Origin: Parabacteroides sp. AM08-6 | GTDB taxonomy: Bacteria; Bacteroidota; Bacteroidia; Bacteroidales; Tannerellaceae | Assembly (NCBI RefSeq): GCF_003473295.1 | Contig: NZ_QRMP01000006.1 | Span: forward strand, 52,327-116,326 | Direction of reading: 5' to 3' | DNA: 64,000 bases | Shown: in pieces, positions 8,527-18,200 of the stretch | Position numbering within the stretch: the stretch's first letter is position 1 | Layout: every line of letters begins with the position of its first letter | The notes under the pieces: model-generated | What the model was told of the DNA's origin: nothing | What the model saw: only the letters and a program-made list of their open reading frames with translations | The model's database searches: none | Position numbers and translations under genes: made by a program

Positions 8527-8883
8527 CTATAATTGCCTAATATAATAATAATAACACACAGAAAAAATCACCAAAAATATATCAATAGCCCTTAAAAACC
8601 AAACAAGAATTACATTTCCTTTCAATCGCGTCAGATGCAAGAATTCCAACACAAGATAAATAATAGACATAAGACACTCAAAGCAAGAGAACAATTGCAA
8701 GTTTAACAAACTATCAAATCTCCATTCTCCTAAAAACTCACCAGTATATACTTTTTCATACACCATTGAATATTTTGCCATATTAAACAATTCATAAACA
8801 CATATAAATAAGAATAATACAGCAATAATAATTCTTATAGCATTATATAAGAAATAGATTATTCGCCTTATTTCTTTCGTCAT
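8527..8883 (-). CDS. small multi-pass membrane protein, candidate immunity protein
   Basis: The family is not recognised. The 118 residues hold about three hydrophobic segments (near residues 15-33, 65-82 and 90-112). The gene follows the two-segment membrane gene at 8967-9224 by 83 nt and precedes a toxin-tail remnant. Membrane-spanning immunity proteins are known for toxins that act at the envelope, but here the role is inferred from location only. Confidence 0.5.
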   Translation of the reverse strand: MTKEIRRIIYFLYNAIRIIIAVLFLFICVYELFNMAKYSMVYEKVYTGEFLGEWRFDSLLNLQLFSCFECLMSIIYLVLEFLHLTRLKGNVILVWFLRAIDIFLVIFSVCYYYYIRQL

Positions 8884-8966
8884 ATTATTAATTATTTATT
8901 ATAATATATACAACATTAATCTTACTAATGAAGACTTATATTAAGACAAACAAAGAAAGCAGGTTT

Positions 8967-9224
8967 TCATGTTCTCTTATTAAACATTGAATATCCAAAA
9001 AGGACAATACTAACAATTACATAATATAGAAAATATTCTAACCACTTAATTTTGCTTATTAAATAACCAGAAGCAAATTTAATATCAATACAATCCACCT
9101 TAGGAGGTCCCTCTATTTCATATTTGTAACTAACTTGTGCATCAATAATTCCTATTATAATAAAGAACAGGAGTATCAATGATGAAAGTATCGCTATTAC
9201 AAGAATAATCTTTCTCATATTCAT
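8967..9224 (-). CDS. small membrane protein, candidate immunity to the displaced RHS tip
   Basis: The family is not recognised. The 85 residues form two hydrophobic helices (about 5-27 and 63-80) around a polar stretch with VDCIDIKF. Its ATG overlaps the stop codon of the displaced RHS gene as ATGA (9221-9224), which couples translation of the two. That makes it the best immunity candidate for the NNCT-containing tip. Confidence 0.6.
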   Translation of the reverse strand: MNMRKIILVIAILSSLILLFFIIIGIIDAQVSYKYEIEGPPKVDCIDIKFASGYLISKIKWLEYFLYYVIVSIVLFGYSMFNKRT

Positions 9225-10363
9225 TTTGTTTTATATATTAGTCTATTAGTAGTAATAGAAGAAGTATTTAAATAGTTTCTCAAAAAGACTGGAACGACAG
9301 GCCTTTCTCTGACTTTAACTTGAAATACATCCCCTGTAGTTCGATTGATAATTTGTCTAGTTGTATTAAAAAGAGTTGTTCCTGCTTCAGTTAATGCATC
9401 AACAACTACTGTGGTACAATTATTATTCAAAAGATTATATTCATCAATTACATGTGCTGAAAAATTTCCTTTGTATTTTCTTTCAGTAGGAATGATTGTT
9501 GATGAATTAAATTTTTTATCAAATATATCTCCTACATTTTTGTCTGTAACATCCGTGATAACACCATTAGAATCTATAAACCGTACTGGATTATTCATAC
9601 AATACCCATACGTACTCCAACTATAATACTTCTCCGACAGCGGGTCCATCGTCATAAAACGACCCAATGCAGGGTCATACAGTCGGGCCTGGGAATCATA
9701 CAGATTCAAACCATGCATGCCGTCGTATTCCTTCCCTACATATTTGTAAGGCTGAATATCACTGCCGGAGGCATCACCGAACTGCATGCCAAAAGGATAA
9801 TAATTTAGCGATTGCCGGCTCACTCCTGAACTATTCGCCGTTACACGCACACTGCCCAAATGGTCTTTTACATAATAATAATAAGCATTATCCTCGATAT
9901 AACCGTTCTCGGTCAAAACCCGTTTCAGGCTATTATCCACATATACATAATTTCCGGTATAATCTGTTGTCTCGGAACGACTCAACGAAGAGGACGTGAC
10001 ACCGCTCCCTATCACAGGAGAACTGGAATACGAAGGATTCCAATTGTGAACCACGCGCAGCTTCGCCCCGTCAGTACCATAAACATAGTCGTTACGCGCT
10101 TCACCTACAGGGCTTTTTATCTCTAACTGACTCGGTAAATTTAGCAAATTATATGTAACCGATGATATTCCACGGTTCAAATCTTTAGTCATATTTCCGT
10201 TTCCATCATAAGTATATTCCGTACTCTGGTTCGTATAATTCTTAAAATCATGAGAAAAGGCATAAGAGACATTCGACGCCGCATCGCTGACGGATATTAT
10301 CCGGTTTCCATCATAACCGACTGTCAGATTGTCGATTTGACCGTATCCGCTGCTGCTGGTCAT
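9221..10363 (-). CDS. displaced (orphan) RHS core with alternative C-terminal tip
   Basis: The 380 residues start inside the RHS repeat region and contain the complete RHS-associated core (PYKYVGKEYDGMHGLNLYDS, RLYDPALGRFMTMDPLSEKY), then a 113-residue tip from about residue 268. The tip contains YNLLNNNCTTVVVDALTEAG around Cys316. An NNC(S/T) motif of this kind occurs in permuted papain-like folds, so a cysteine peptidase or related toxin is possible. There is no signal peptide and the ATG at 10363 has no ribosome site. The frame is open upstream to 10453, where it meets the end of the 96-residue gene. This is the form expected of a stored tip awaiting recombination. Confidence 0.75.
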   Translation of the reverse strand: MTSSSGYGQIDNLTVGYDGNRIISVSDAASNVSYAFSHDFKNYTNQSTEYTYDGNGNMTKDLNRGISSVTYNLLNLPSQLEIKSPVGEARNDYVYGTDGAKLRVVHNWNPSYSSSPVIGSGVTSSSLSRSETTDYTGNYVYVDNSLKRVLTENGYIEDNAYYYYVKDHLGSVRVTANSSGVSRQSLNYYPFGMQFGDASGSDIQPYKYVGKEYDGMHGLNLYDSQARLYDPALGRFMTMDPLSEKYYSWSTYGYCMNNPVRFIDSNGVITDVTDKNVGDIFDKKFNSSTIIPTERKYKGNFSAHVIDEYNLLNNNCTTVVVDALTEAGTTLFNTTRQIINRTTGDVFQVKVRERPVVPVFLRNYLNTSSITTNRLIYKTK

Positions 10364-10445
10364 CCCGCTGCGCTGGATGACGGTAGGATTGCCATGCTTG
10401 TCATAAATCCCCGCAACTATGAAGATTTTACTGATTTGATTTTCA

Positions 10446-10736
10446 TCAATGCATTATCGAAAAAATATGAATCGCAAAAACAATTAACCAAATTACCAAT
10501 GTAGTAATCAAAAATAATCGAAATCCAATTTTACATTTATATAAAAGCATTGATATGCAAATTCCAATAAATCCAAGCAAAGCTTTTACCAACAGAACCC
10601 ATTCCGGATACATAAAACAGAACAATATATTTGTAAAATTATAGCAATAAAAGAGATCAAGAGAGTCGAATAACAAGAACATATTCGCACACAAAGCTAT
10701 AACAATAAAAAAAATATTAAGTTTAGTATTCTTCAT
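10446..10736 (-). CDS. membrane protein, candidate immunity to the metallopeptidase tip
   Basis: The family is not recognised. The 96 residues are almost entirely hydrophobic, with three or four helices (IFFIVIALCANMFLLF, WVLLVKALLGFIGICISMLL, LFLITTLVIWLIVFAI). It begins 7 nt after the stop of the full-length RHS gene, the classic immunity position. Its end touches the beginning of the open frame of the displaced RHS copy. Confidence 0.6.
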   Translation of the reverse strand: MKNTKLNIFFIVIALCANMFLLFDSLDLFYCYNFTNILFCFMYPEWVLLVKALLGFIGICISMLLYKCKIGFRLFLITTLVIWLIVFAIHIFSIMH

Positions 10737-10743
10737 AATTTAT

Positions 10744-13700
10744 TTACCAATTATAAGTTTCTTTTCTAAATGCATCTTCATTGTTAAATGTCTTAAAAAA
10801 GACATTTCTATTTTCATCCATAGATACTATCATATAACAAGTAGATGTTTCTATTCTAGTCTTATCTGGAGTTTTTATACCAAATAAAGTCTTATAGTTT
10901 TCAACTATTTTCGTATTTTTTATATAGCTAAAACCATAACTTGTTTTATCTGAATTATGTCCAATTGTTTTAAAATTTGATATTTTTTCATTTCCAAAAA
11001 ACTGATGAAAATTCCCCTTTATATTACCATATCGTTCCCTTAATGGTGATAATGAATAAGCTTGTCTCAAATAATTTTCAAAACTCACAGCCCGAGGTTC
11101 TACAATATCTGTACTATATTCTGCATTTGCAGAATTAAACATGTAACTACTATGGTCAAAAGCATGAAATGTTTCATGTCCTAATATAATCATAGAGTTT
11201 AAAATCCCTCCGTCAACAGGAAATTCTTTATACCAAGGATTTCCGACATAGTTAATATCTAAACTTTTAGGATTGTAAGAACTTCTTATAGTCCAAAATA
11301 TTGAATTTAAAGTATAAACGTCTTTTTGTTCTATCAAGCGGCTCATAACACGACTACCTAAACTTGTAGCAGCTATTCTTGCTATGTTTTCTATTCCACC
11401 AATATAGTTATTGGCTAAACGAATGACTTTCCCATCCGGATCAACAAATTTCATCGGATTATTCATACAATACCCATACGTACTCCAACTATAATACTTC
11501 TCCGACAGCGGGTCCATCGTCATAAAACGACCCAATGCAGGGTCATACAACCGAGACTGGGAATCATACAAATTCAAACCATGCATATCATCATATTCTT
11601 TTCCGCTATATTTATAAGGTTGAGCATTACTGCCGGTGATATTCCCTAATTGCATGCCATACGGATAATATTGAACAGACTGAATACTTGCACCGGAGTT
11701 ATTGGCTACAATTCTATTATTTCCTAAATGATCTGTTACATAGAAACAATACACATCCCGTTCACCTAAATATCCACCTTCTAACAGTACACGCTTTAAG
11801 GTTCCATCTATATAAATGTAATTACCCACATAATCCGTTGTTTCCATTTGTGTCAAAGCAGAGATATTTACACCACTCCCTATTATTGGCGTATTCGAAT
11901 ATGCCGGATTCCATTTATGAACTACTTGATACTTTGTCCCATCACTGCCATAAACATATTCGTTGCAAGCTTCAGCTACCGGACTTTTTATATTTATTTG
12001 GAGAGGTTGATTCATATAATTATATGAAATTAAGGAAATCCCTTTATTCAAATCTTTTGTTATATTTCCATTTTGATCATAGACATATTCTTCCGATTGA
12101 TTTGCATAGTTCTTAAAATCATGAGAAAAACTATAAGAAACATTTTCTCCTAGATCATTTACCGATGTTATGCGATTCCCATCATAAGTGAAACTTAATT
12201 TGTCTATTTGGCCATATCCGCCACTATTCGTCATACCATTACGCTGTATACCTGTTGGATTTCCATGTTTGTCATAGGTATAGGAAGTTGTAAAATTATA
12301 ACTAAGACCAGAGTAGACAGCATTGTTCAATCTGGATAAACCATCATAAGTATAACTGTATGTATGCCCCATTCCACTCTGCCTCCATTCTTGCTTGCTT
12401 ATATCTCCTCCATAGGTATAAGTCAGAGTTTGACTAAACAAGTTTCCCGTTTGAGTCACTAAACGACTACGAACATCATATCCGTATGTAGCTTCCAAAC
12501 TTGATAATCCCCCTTTTTTATCCGTCGAAATCCGGCCGAGCGCATCATAACTCTTCTCGGACAACGTCTTTGCCGTTCCGCCGTTCCAGCTGTGTGTCGT
12601 TTTGGTCAGACGGCGAGCCGCATCATACGTATAGACATATTCTTCCGTCTTGGTGCTACCGAAGGCTGTATGCTGGTGGTAACGCTTTTCTGCCAAACCG
12701 TCGAACGCATAGGCCACATATTCATGGTCGGTTCCGCCGACATGGTTCGTACGGCGGGTCTGGATCAGGCGGCTGCGGGCATCGTAATAATAGACAGTAT
12801 AGGTATATTGGCTGTTGCTATCGGTACGGCCCGTGATGCTTCCAGTCGGAAGTCCCTTGGGCGTTGACAGGTTGGAAGAGGCATATCCGCTGCGGCTCTC
12901 GAACGTCATCCCGGAAGGAAACAGATTCTCACTCGTGAAACTGTAATCGTCATAATAGGTAACGGACAGAAGGGTCGCCGAAGACAAACTGGTTCCACTC
13001 AGGTTATAGCCCTTATAACTACCGCCCGAAGCGCGAACGGCATTCACCAACGTGTTCTTCAAAGGCTCACTGCCATAGCTCAGGCTGTTGGTACAGGTGC
13101 CCGTCAGGACCACACGGTCGAACGCATCGGGGATGGTAAAGGTCCACTGGTTCTTACTGCGCTGGACGCCGTCCTGCGTGAAAATCACACGACCGGCCTT
13201 GTCGTATATTATATAAATCCATTCGGCACCGGGTAGTTTCTTGGCTATCGGACGAAAATGCTTGTCGTATTTATAAAGGTAAGCATATTTCTTTATTGCA
13301 TCCGTACTTTCCGTATAAGTACCGTTCGGGGAAAGGGCGTCGGAGGCTAGCGGAGGAAGGACTACGCGCAGGTTGTCGTAGCAGTCGTAGACATAATAGG
13401 TATCAAAGGAGGTACTGCCATCCATCTGCCGGGTCAGGACGGTACGGCCGGATTTGTCCTTGAATTCATAACTTATGTGGCCGTCCTCGTCCGTTGTTTT
13501 CCTTACTGACAGTTCCCCGGTTGCGTAAGTGCCCGAACGGACCAGGCTGATTGTCTGCAAGTCATTGGATACGGTGTATTTCCCACAGGACAGGCTGCTG
13601 CTGTTTACCAGCAGCACGCTTTCCACTGAACGAGAGGCGGAACGCCAGCTGCTACCAGGACCGTAATCCTGACGGACACGTTCAAGAGGGGATGCTTCAT

Positions 13701-14070
13701 AAATCAACTGGCGGTAAGGGTAGCTATCGCCGGCATGCGCCGTTGAGGCGTTGCTGCGAAGCGTGGAAGGGCTGACATACGCCCCGTTATTCCCCGAGAC
13801 GGGGACAGGCAACCAGAGTTTTTCTTCTCGACCGGCATTATCGTAATCTATCAGGGAGACCAAATCCTGACCGCTTCCTCCCTGCTTGGTTTCCACCGTT
13901 TCCGACAGCCGGCCGAGACCGTCCAGATACTCTATATGGTCCAAATAACTACTCGTACTCGTGGTCATCGTACGGGTACGTACAAAATTCTGGCTCGTGG
14001 TCTGTCCCGATAGGCCGCTACACGGTAGGACAAACAAGACGACTGACAATATGTGGTAATATGTTTTCAT
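10744..14070 (-). CDS. RHS-repeat toxin with zinc-metallopeptidase-like tip
   Basis: The 1108-residue product has a Sec signal (ILSVVLFVLPCSGLSGQ), an N-terminal DUF6443-like region, many YD/RHS repeats, the RHS-associated core (GLNLYDSQSRLYDPALGRFM) and the core end FVDPDG near residue 880. The remaining 228 residues are the variable tip. It contains GHETFHAFDH (residues 964-973), an HExxH zinc site with a further histidine, and EPRAVSFENYLR downstream, as in Peptidase_M91-like RHS tips. The encapsulating role of RHS shells is known from other systems; export and target here are inferred. The gene is third in the operon, 24 nt after the T9SS protein. Base composition drops near 12500, so the 3' part has a different history. 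Confidence 0.82.
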   Translation of the reverse strand: MKTYYHILSVVLFVLPCSGLSGQTTSQNFVRTRTMTTSTSSYLDHIEYLDGLGRLSETVETKQGGSGQDLVSLIDYDNAGREEKLWLPVPVSGNNGAYVSPSTLRSNASTAHAGDSYPYRQLIYEASPLERVRQDYGPGSSWRSASRSVESVLLVNSSSLSCGKYTVSNDLQTISLVRSGTYATGELSVRKTTDEDGHISYEFKDKSGRTVLTRQMDGSTSFDTYYVYDCYDNLRVVLPPLASDALSPNGTYTESTDAIKKYAYLYKYDKHFRPIAKKLPGAEWIYIIYDKAGRVIFTQDGVQRSKNQWTFTIPDAFDRVVLTGTCTNSLSYGSEPLKNTLVNAVRASGGSYKGYNLSGTSLSSATLLSVTYYDDYSFTSENLFPSGMTFESRSGYASSNLSTPKGLPTGSITGRTDSNSQYTYTVYYYDARSRLIQTRRTNHVGGTDHEYVAYAFDGLAEKRYHQHTAFGSTKTEEYVYTYDAARRLTKTTHSWNGGTAKTLSEKSYDALGRISTDKKGGLSSLEATYGYDVRSRLVTQTGNLFSQTLTYTYGGDISKQEWRQSGMGHTYSYTYDGLSRLNNAVYSGLSYNFTTSYTYDKHGNPTGIQRNGMTNSGGYGQIDKLSFTYDGNRITSVNDLGENVSYSFSHDFKNYANQSEEYVYDQNGNITKDLNKGISLISYNYMNQPLQINIKSPVAEACNEYVYGSDGTKYQVVHKWNPAYSNTPIIGSGVNISALTQMETTDYVGNYIYIDGTLKRVLLEGGYLGERDVYCFYVTDHLGNNRIVANNSGASIQSVQYYPYGMQLGNITGSNAQPYKYSGKEYDDMHGLNLYDSQSRLYDPALGRFMTMDPLSEKYYSWSTYGYCMNNPMKFVDPDGKVIRLANNYIGGIENIARIAATSLGSRVMSRLIEQKDVYTLNSIFWTIRSSYNPKSLDINYVGNPWYKEFPVDGGILNSMIILGHETFHAFDHSSYMFNSANAEYSTDIVEPRAVSFENYLRQAYSLSPLRERYGNIKGNFHQFFGNEKISNFKTIGHNSDKTSYGFSYIKNTKIVENYKTLFGIKTPDKTRIETSTCYMIVSMDENRNVFFKTFNNEDAFRKETYNW

Positions 14071-14094
14071 TTTCTAGGCTGTTTAGAGGTTCTG

Positions 14095-15252
14095 TTATTT
14101 CTTTTGGATAATCCGGCTTTCTGTTTCAGTTCCGAAAACAAATTTGCAAACGTAGTTACCGGCCGGAAGCGTGCTGCAATCGATTTCCTCCGTATAATAA
14201 CCGGAGGATGTTTCAGGCAAGGATATGTTTTTCAATAATTTACCGCTCATATCATGCAAGGATATCCGTACGGGCATGGATGTTTCTGTCTGATAGAGAA
14301 CGTTCAACATTCGTTCCACCGGATTGGGATAAAAATCACAAGCCCATCCTTCCCCTTGCATGTCCCAACGGGAATACGGCTCTCCTGATATATCCGTACC
14401 GGGTAGCCCGTCCTGTTTGTCCAATGTCGCCATGTTGACGACATCTTCTTCCAGATAGGTATGTTCTTGGGGAGGATAGAAAAATGCCGTTTTAAAAACT
14501 TCCTCTTGACCCGTTTCATTCAGGTTCAGGTGGTGGAGCGTTTCAAAAACAGGATAACGGTAACCGGCCGCATACCAGCGATAGGACTCCATTCTCATAT
14601 TCATGGATGATGCCGGTATTGTATCCGGTTGGATAAATGTTTGTACTGTCTTTACACGTGTCACATGGTTCAAGGTATCCCCGTCAGGCAATATCATTAG
14701 TCCCGTAGCGTCCGCCCGGACAGCGACACTTCCTCTGGTGGTAAAAGGGATTTTTCCGGAATAGATGCCTTTCATTTCAAAGGTATCCGCATATTCGCAG
14801 CCATATTCAAATGGATAGCGCATGGATAATACCGGATGTTGGCAATGTACTTGCGTAACCGGATTCTCGAAACCCGTGATGCACAGGGTGCTATCCGTCG
14901 AACGGTAATAATATAAGGTATAGTGTTCCAGGCCGACAATCAGGTCCTGCCTGTTGTATTGTTCCTTTAGAAAGGTATCACGGCCCAATACGTATATACT
15001 ATCGCCCAGCAGTTCCGGTTCCAGATATTCCAACTCATATTTTTCATTTACCGGCGTCAACGAGCTGAAATCCCATATCATATCCTGACCCGCTTCACCG
15101 GGGGAGACATAATTTACCTGCTGTTTGACTATCTTATCTCCCGCACGGACAAGATTATGGAGTTTTGTGACCTGCGCATGCAAAATTGCAGGCCAGAGGC
15201 CCACCGACAGCAGGAGGAAAATCCTTATGTTATGTAATGCTATCTTTTTCAT
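14095..15252 (-). CDS. T9SS type A sorting-domain protein of the RHS operon
   Basis: The 385 residues begin with a signal peptide (IRIFLLLSVGLWPAILHAQ) and end with a domain of about 80 residues typical of T9SS type A cargo: CDFYPNPVERMLNVLY, then SLHDMSGKLL, and LPAGNYVCKF with a short basic tail. The middle is an unrecognised beta-rich region. The gene lies between the two RHS genes with gaps of 21 and 24 nt, so the three are one operon. I infer that it links the RHS proteins to type IX export or surface attachment. Confidence 0.78.
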   Translation of the reverse strand: MKKIALHNIRIFLLLSVGLWPAILHAQVTKLHNLVRAGDKIVKQQVNYVSPGEAGQDMIWDFSSLTPVNEKYELEYLEPELLGDSIYVLGRDTFLKEQYNRQDLIVGLEHYTLYYYRSTDSTLCITGFENPVTQVHCQHPVLSMRYPFEYGCEYADTFEMKGIYSGKIPFTTRGSVAVRADATGLMILPDGDTLNHVTRVKTVQTFIQPDTIPASSMNMRMESYRWYAAGYRYPVFETLHHLNLNETGQEEVFKTAFFYPPQEHTYLEEDVVNMATLDKQDGLPGTDISGEPYSRWDMQGEGWACDFYPNPVERMLNVLYQTETSMPVRISLHDMSGKLLKNISLPETSSGYYTEEIDCSTLPAGNYVCKFVFGTETESRIIQKK

Positions 15253-15273
15253 ATCATTGAGGTATTAGATTCT

Positions 15274-18200
15274 TTATTTTACTTTATAATTATACAGATA
15301 TTCTTTTATCGTTTTGTCCGTTCCTCCTTCTTTAATGTATATTTTGGAAAGACGGCCTTGCGAATCGTAGCTGTAATAGGTGGTCAGGCCCGTAGGGTCT
15401 GTGGAAGAGGTCATTCCTTTAAGCAACTCGTACGTATAAGTCGTGACTTGTGCATTCTTCAGCTGGCTGTTGGTTCGTAGCGCATTGACAGCCGTCATAT
15501 TGGGGGACGATTGGGAAGAATAGCTTTCCGGTGTCGTTCCCAAAGCGGACTTTACGGCATCATAGGTTGCATTGCGGATTTCTACTATCGGGTATAGTCC
15601 GGTATAACTCCAAATGTAACAAACCGTTTGTCCGCTCTCCGTGTCGGTTATACAAAGAGGATTCCCGTAACTGTCGTACCGGCTGACCGTTGTCTTTGAG
15701 CTGTAAAGCGAACTTTTGGAAAAGGCCGTATTGGTCGTCGCATCGGACACATAATTGCCCTGAGGACGGTTGCTCAGCTTGAAACCGGCGTCGGCGGATG
15801 TCGCTCCGGCAAGCGTATAAACGGACGCGAGGGTTCCATTGCTGTTGAACAAATTGACTGTTCCCGCTTTGACTTGACCGTTTCTGCGGAAAACATGTTC
15901 GATGGGATAATCCACGATGTTCTTGGATACCAATGAAGAAAGAAAACTGCCTTCGCCGCTGCTCGAGGCATAAGCCGTAGGGTAAATCAAATGTTCGACT
16001 TCCTGCGTCCCGTCGCTCTGGCTGCGTTCCACCCGGGATGGTTTTACATCTTTTTGACTATCATAATAATAACGGGTCACTTTCTTTATTATATTCCCGT
16101 TATCATCCTGTTCGGATTCATCCACTCCGGTCAGTTGCACGATACCCGTACGGATTCCCCGCTTATTCAAATAATAAACGGCATTGTTTTCCACCAATTC
16201 TTCACGCGACATACTACCCTGGCTTCCACCCACTATCAAGACTTCCGTAGCGGTCCAGCAACGTGCCCTGAATATCTGGACGGGATCGAAATATTTATTA
16301 TATTGGTTTTCCGTTTTCTTCGTCCATACATATTGCCCGTTCTTGTATTTATAGTATGTAACGGACTCAGGCATACCTAAATACCATTCATCCTCCCGAA
16401 GCGGATAAGGGCTGGTGGGAGAAGCTGTTTCCATAGAATAAGTATGCGTATCGGATGTATAAACAGTTTTTCCGCATAAAGCACCATTCTCTGCCTCATA
16501 TTCCGCGACCTGGCTGTAATTAACAGCACAACCATTATCAAAAGTCAGGGCCTCGACTGTTTCTCCGCCAAATGTACGCTTGCGGAAAGAATGGATAACA
16601 CGGGTATCGTAGATGACTTTCGCCGTTTGTTCCGTATAGGTATTCGCCCCATAACCATCTAATACCGGAATAGTATGAGGAATACCTGTTCCATCCTCAT
16701 CCGGACCGTATTTATATATTCTTTCTTTCACCGGGCTGGTCCCGCCGCTATCGTAATAACGTATTTTTTCTATGCGAAAACCTCCGGAACCTTTAATCGT
16801 TTGGTTATCCCGGAAACGGTTTTGCCCGACAATAAATTCCGCACGTCCTCCTGTAGGATAATTAATTGTGAGCAGCGTTCGGTCTGCGGCTATGGAAAAA
16901 ATATCCTCTCCGCCGATTGTCACTTTATAACTTTGCTTATCGGGGACTTGGCAACCGGGAAAGAAACGAGTTGTCGTCCCGACATTTATATCGATATCCT
17001 GTACAGGCAGCGGAACATAAGAACCGGATAAAGCTTGTCCTTTGTACCCCCATATATCGGCCATTACACCACCAAGACGGTTTATTCCATAGGAGAAAGT
17101 ATATTTTTCATCCCCGACGGTCAACGCATTCAATGTCCGTTGGTATTTATCCGAAGTGGTCGACTGGACCAGTGTTATCGTTTTCACCACATCTCCACTG
17201 CTTTTCTTTACCTGAATACTGCTTAAGGCATTATTAGCAGTATAAGCGAATGTTATTTTCCCGCCACGGAATGATATTTCCGTCAAATTGTTGGTATATA
17301 AAGTCGATAAATTCCTGGCAGGTACTCCTCCTCCTATATTATACCCGCTGGCAGTCAGAGTTACAAATCCCGGGCCGGTATTTCCATTGGTAAAAAATTG
17401 GATTGTGCTACTTGTGCCGTATATTTTCTTTTTCGGTCCGGCAGCTTTCCACCAAGGGCAATAACTTTCCTGAACCGGATTTTGATTCTGGTCGTTACAT
17501 ATCGTATGACAATCATCATAGACACTAAGCGTCTCATTATAATTATCTATTATTTCAATCCGTCCGTTATCCTGCACAACCGAACTATAAGTAAACGGAT
17601 TTCCGTACGTGAACGTCACTTCGGTCTGTGCCAATTTATTTACTATTTTATCACATTTCCAACTCATCGTCACGGGAGTGACACCCCCTCCCTGAAACTG
17701 CGTATAATCCCTGTTGGTTGCCGAAAACACATAACTGGTCCCATCCGTATCCACCAGCGTAAAGACTTGCCCCGTAGGATTAAATGATATTTTCACGCCA
17801 TTATAAGGGACCGATACCGGCTGGAATTTACCATCCGTCTGCCGCTGAAAATAAAAAGCGCCGCTTTTAGTAGGCAAACGATAGTAAAACTTATCCGGTT
17901 CCATATCGATATACCCTTCGGCTATCCGGCGAAGATCCGATTTTGAATAGCTGCTACTCGAACCTTGTGCGGGATAGTTTGCCTCTACCTTTCCGGTATT
18001 ATAATAGTATCCTATTTTACCTTCCGTATTCTTAAAATCATCGAATCCGTTAACAGAACGCGTAATTTGCAAATCCGAAGTCAACGACCAACCCGCTCCG
18101 GCCACACCGGGAAGCTGATTTACACGCAAATAATTATCCGTATGGAAACTCAGTTCCATCGGAATTTCCACATCGCCGGATTTGAGCGTATATAAAGGTA

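Noticed and set aside
10250..10504. 84-codon plus-strand frame across the RHS copy and the 96-residue gene
   Set aside because: It crosses two minus-strand genes and begins in the RHS core. Its ending looks protein-like, but only by chance composition as far as I can tell.
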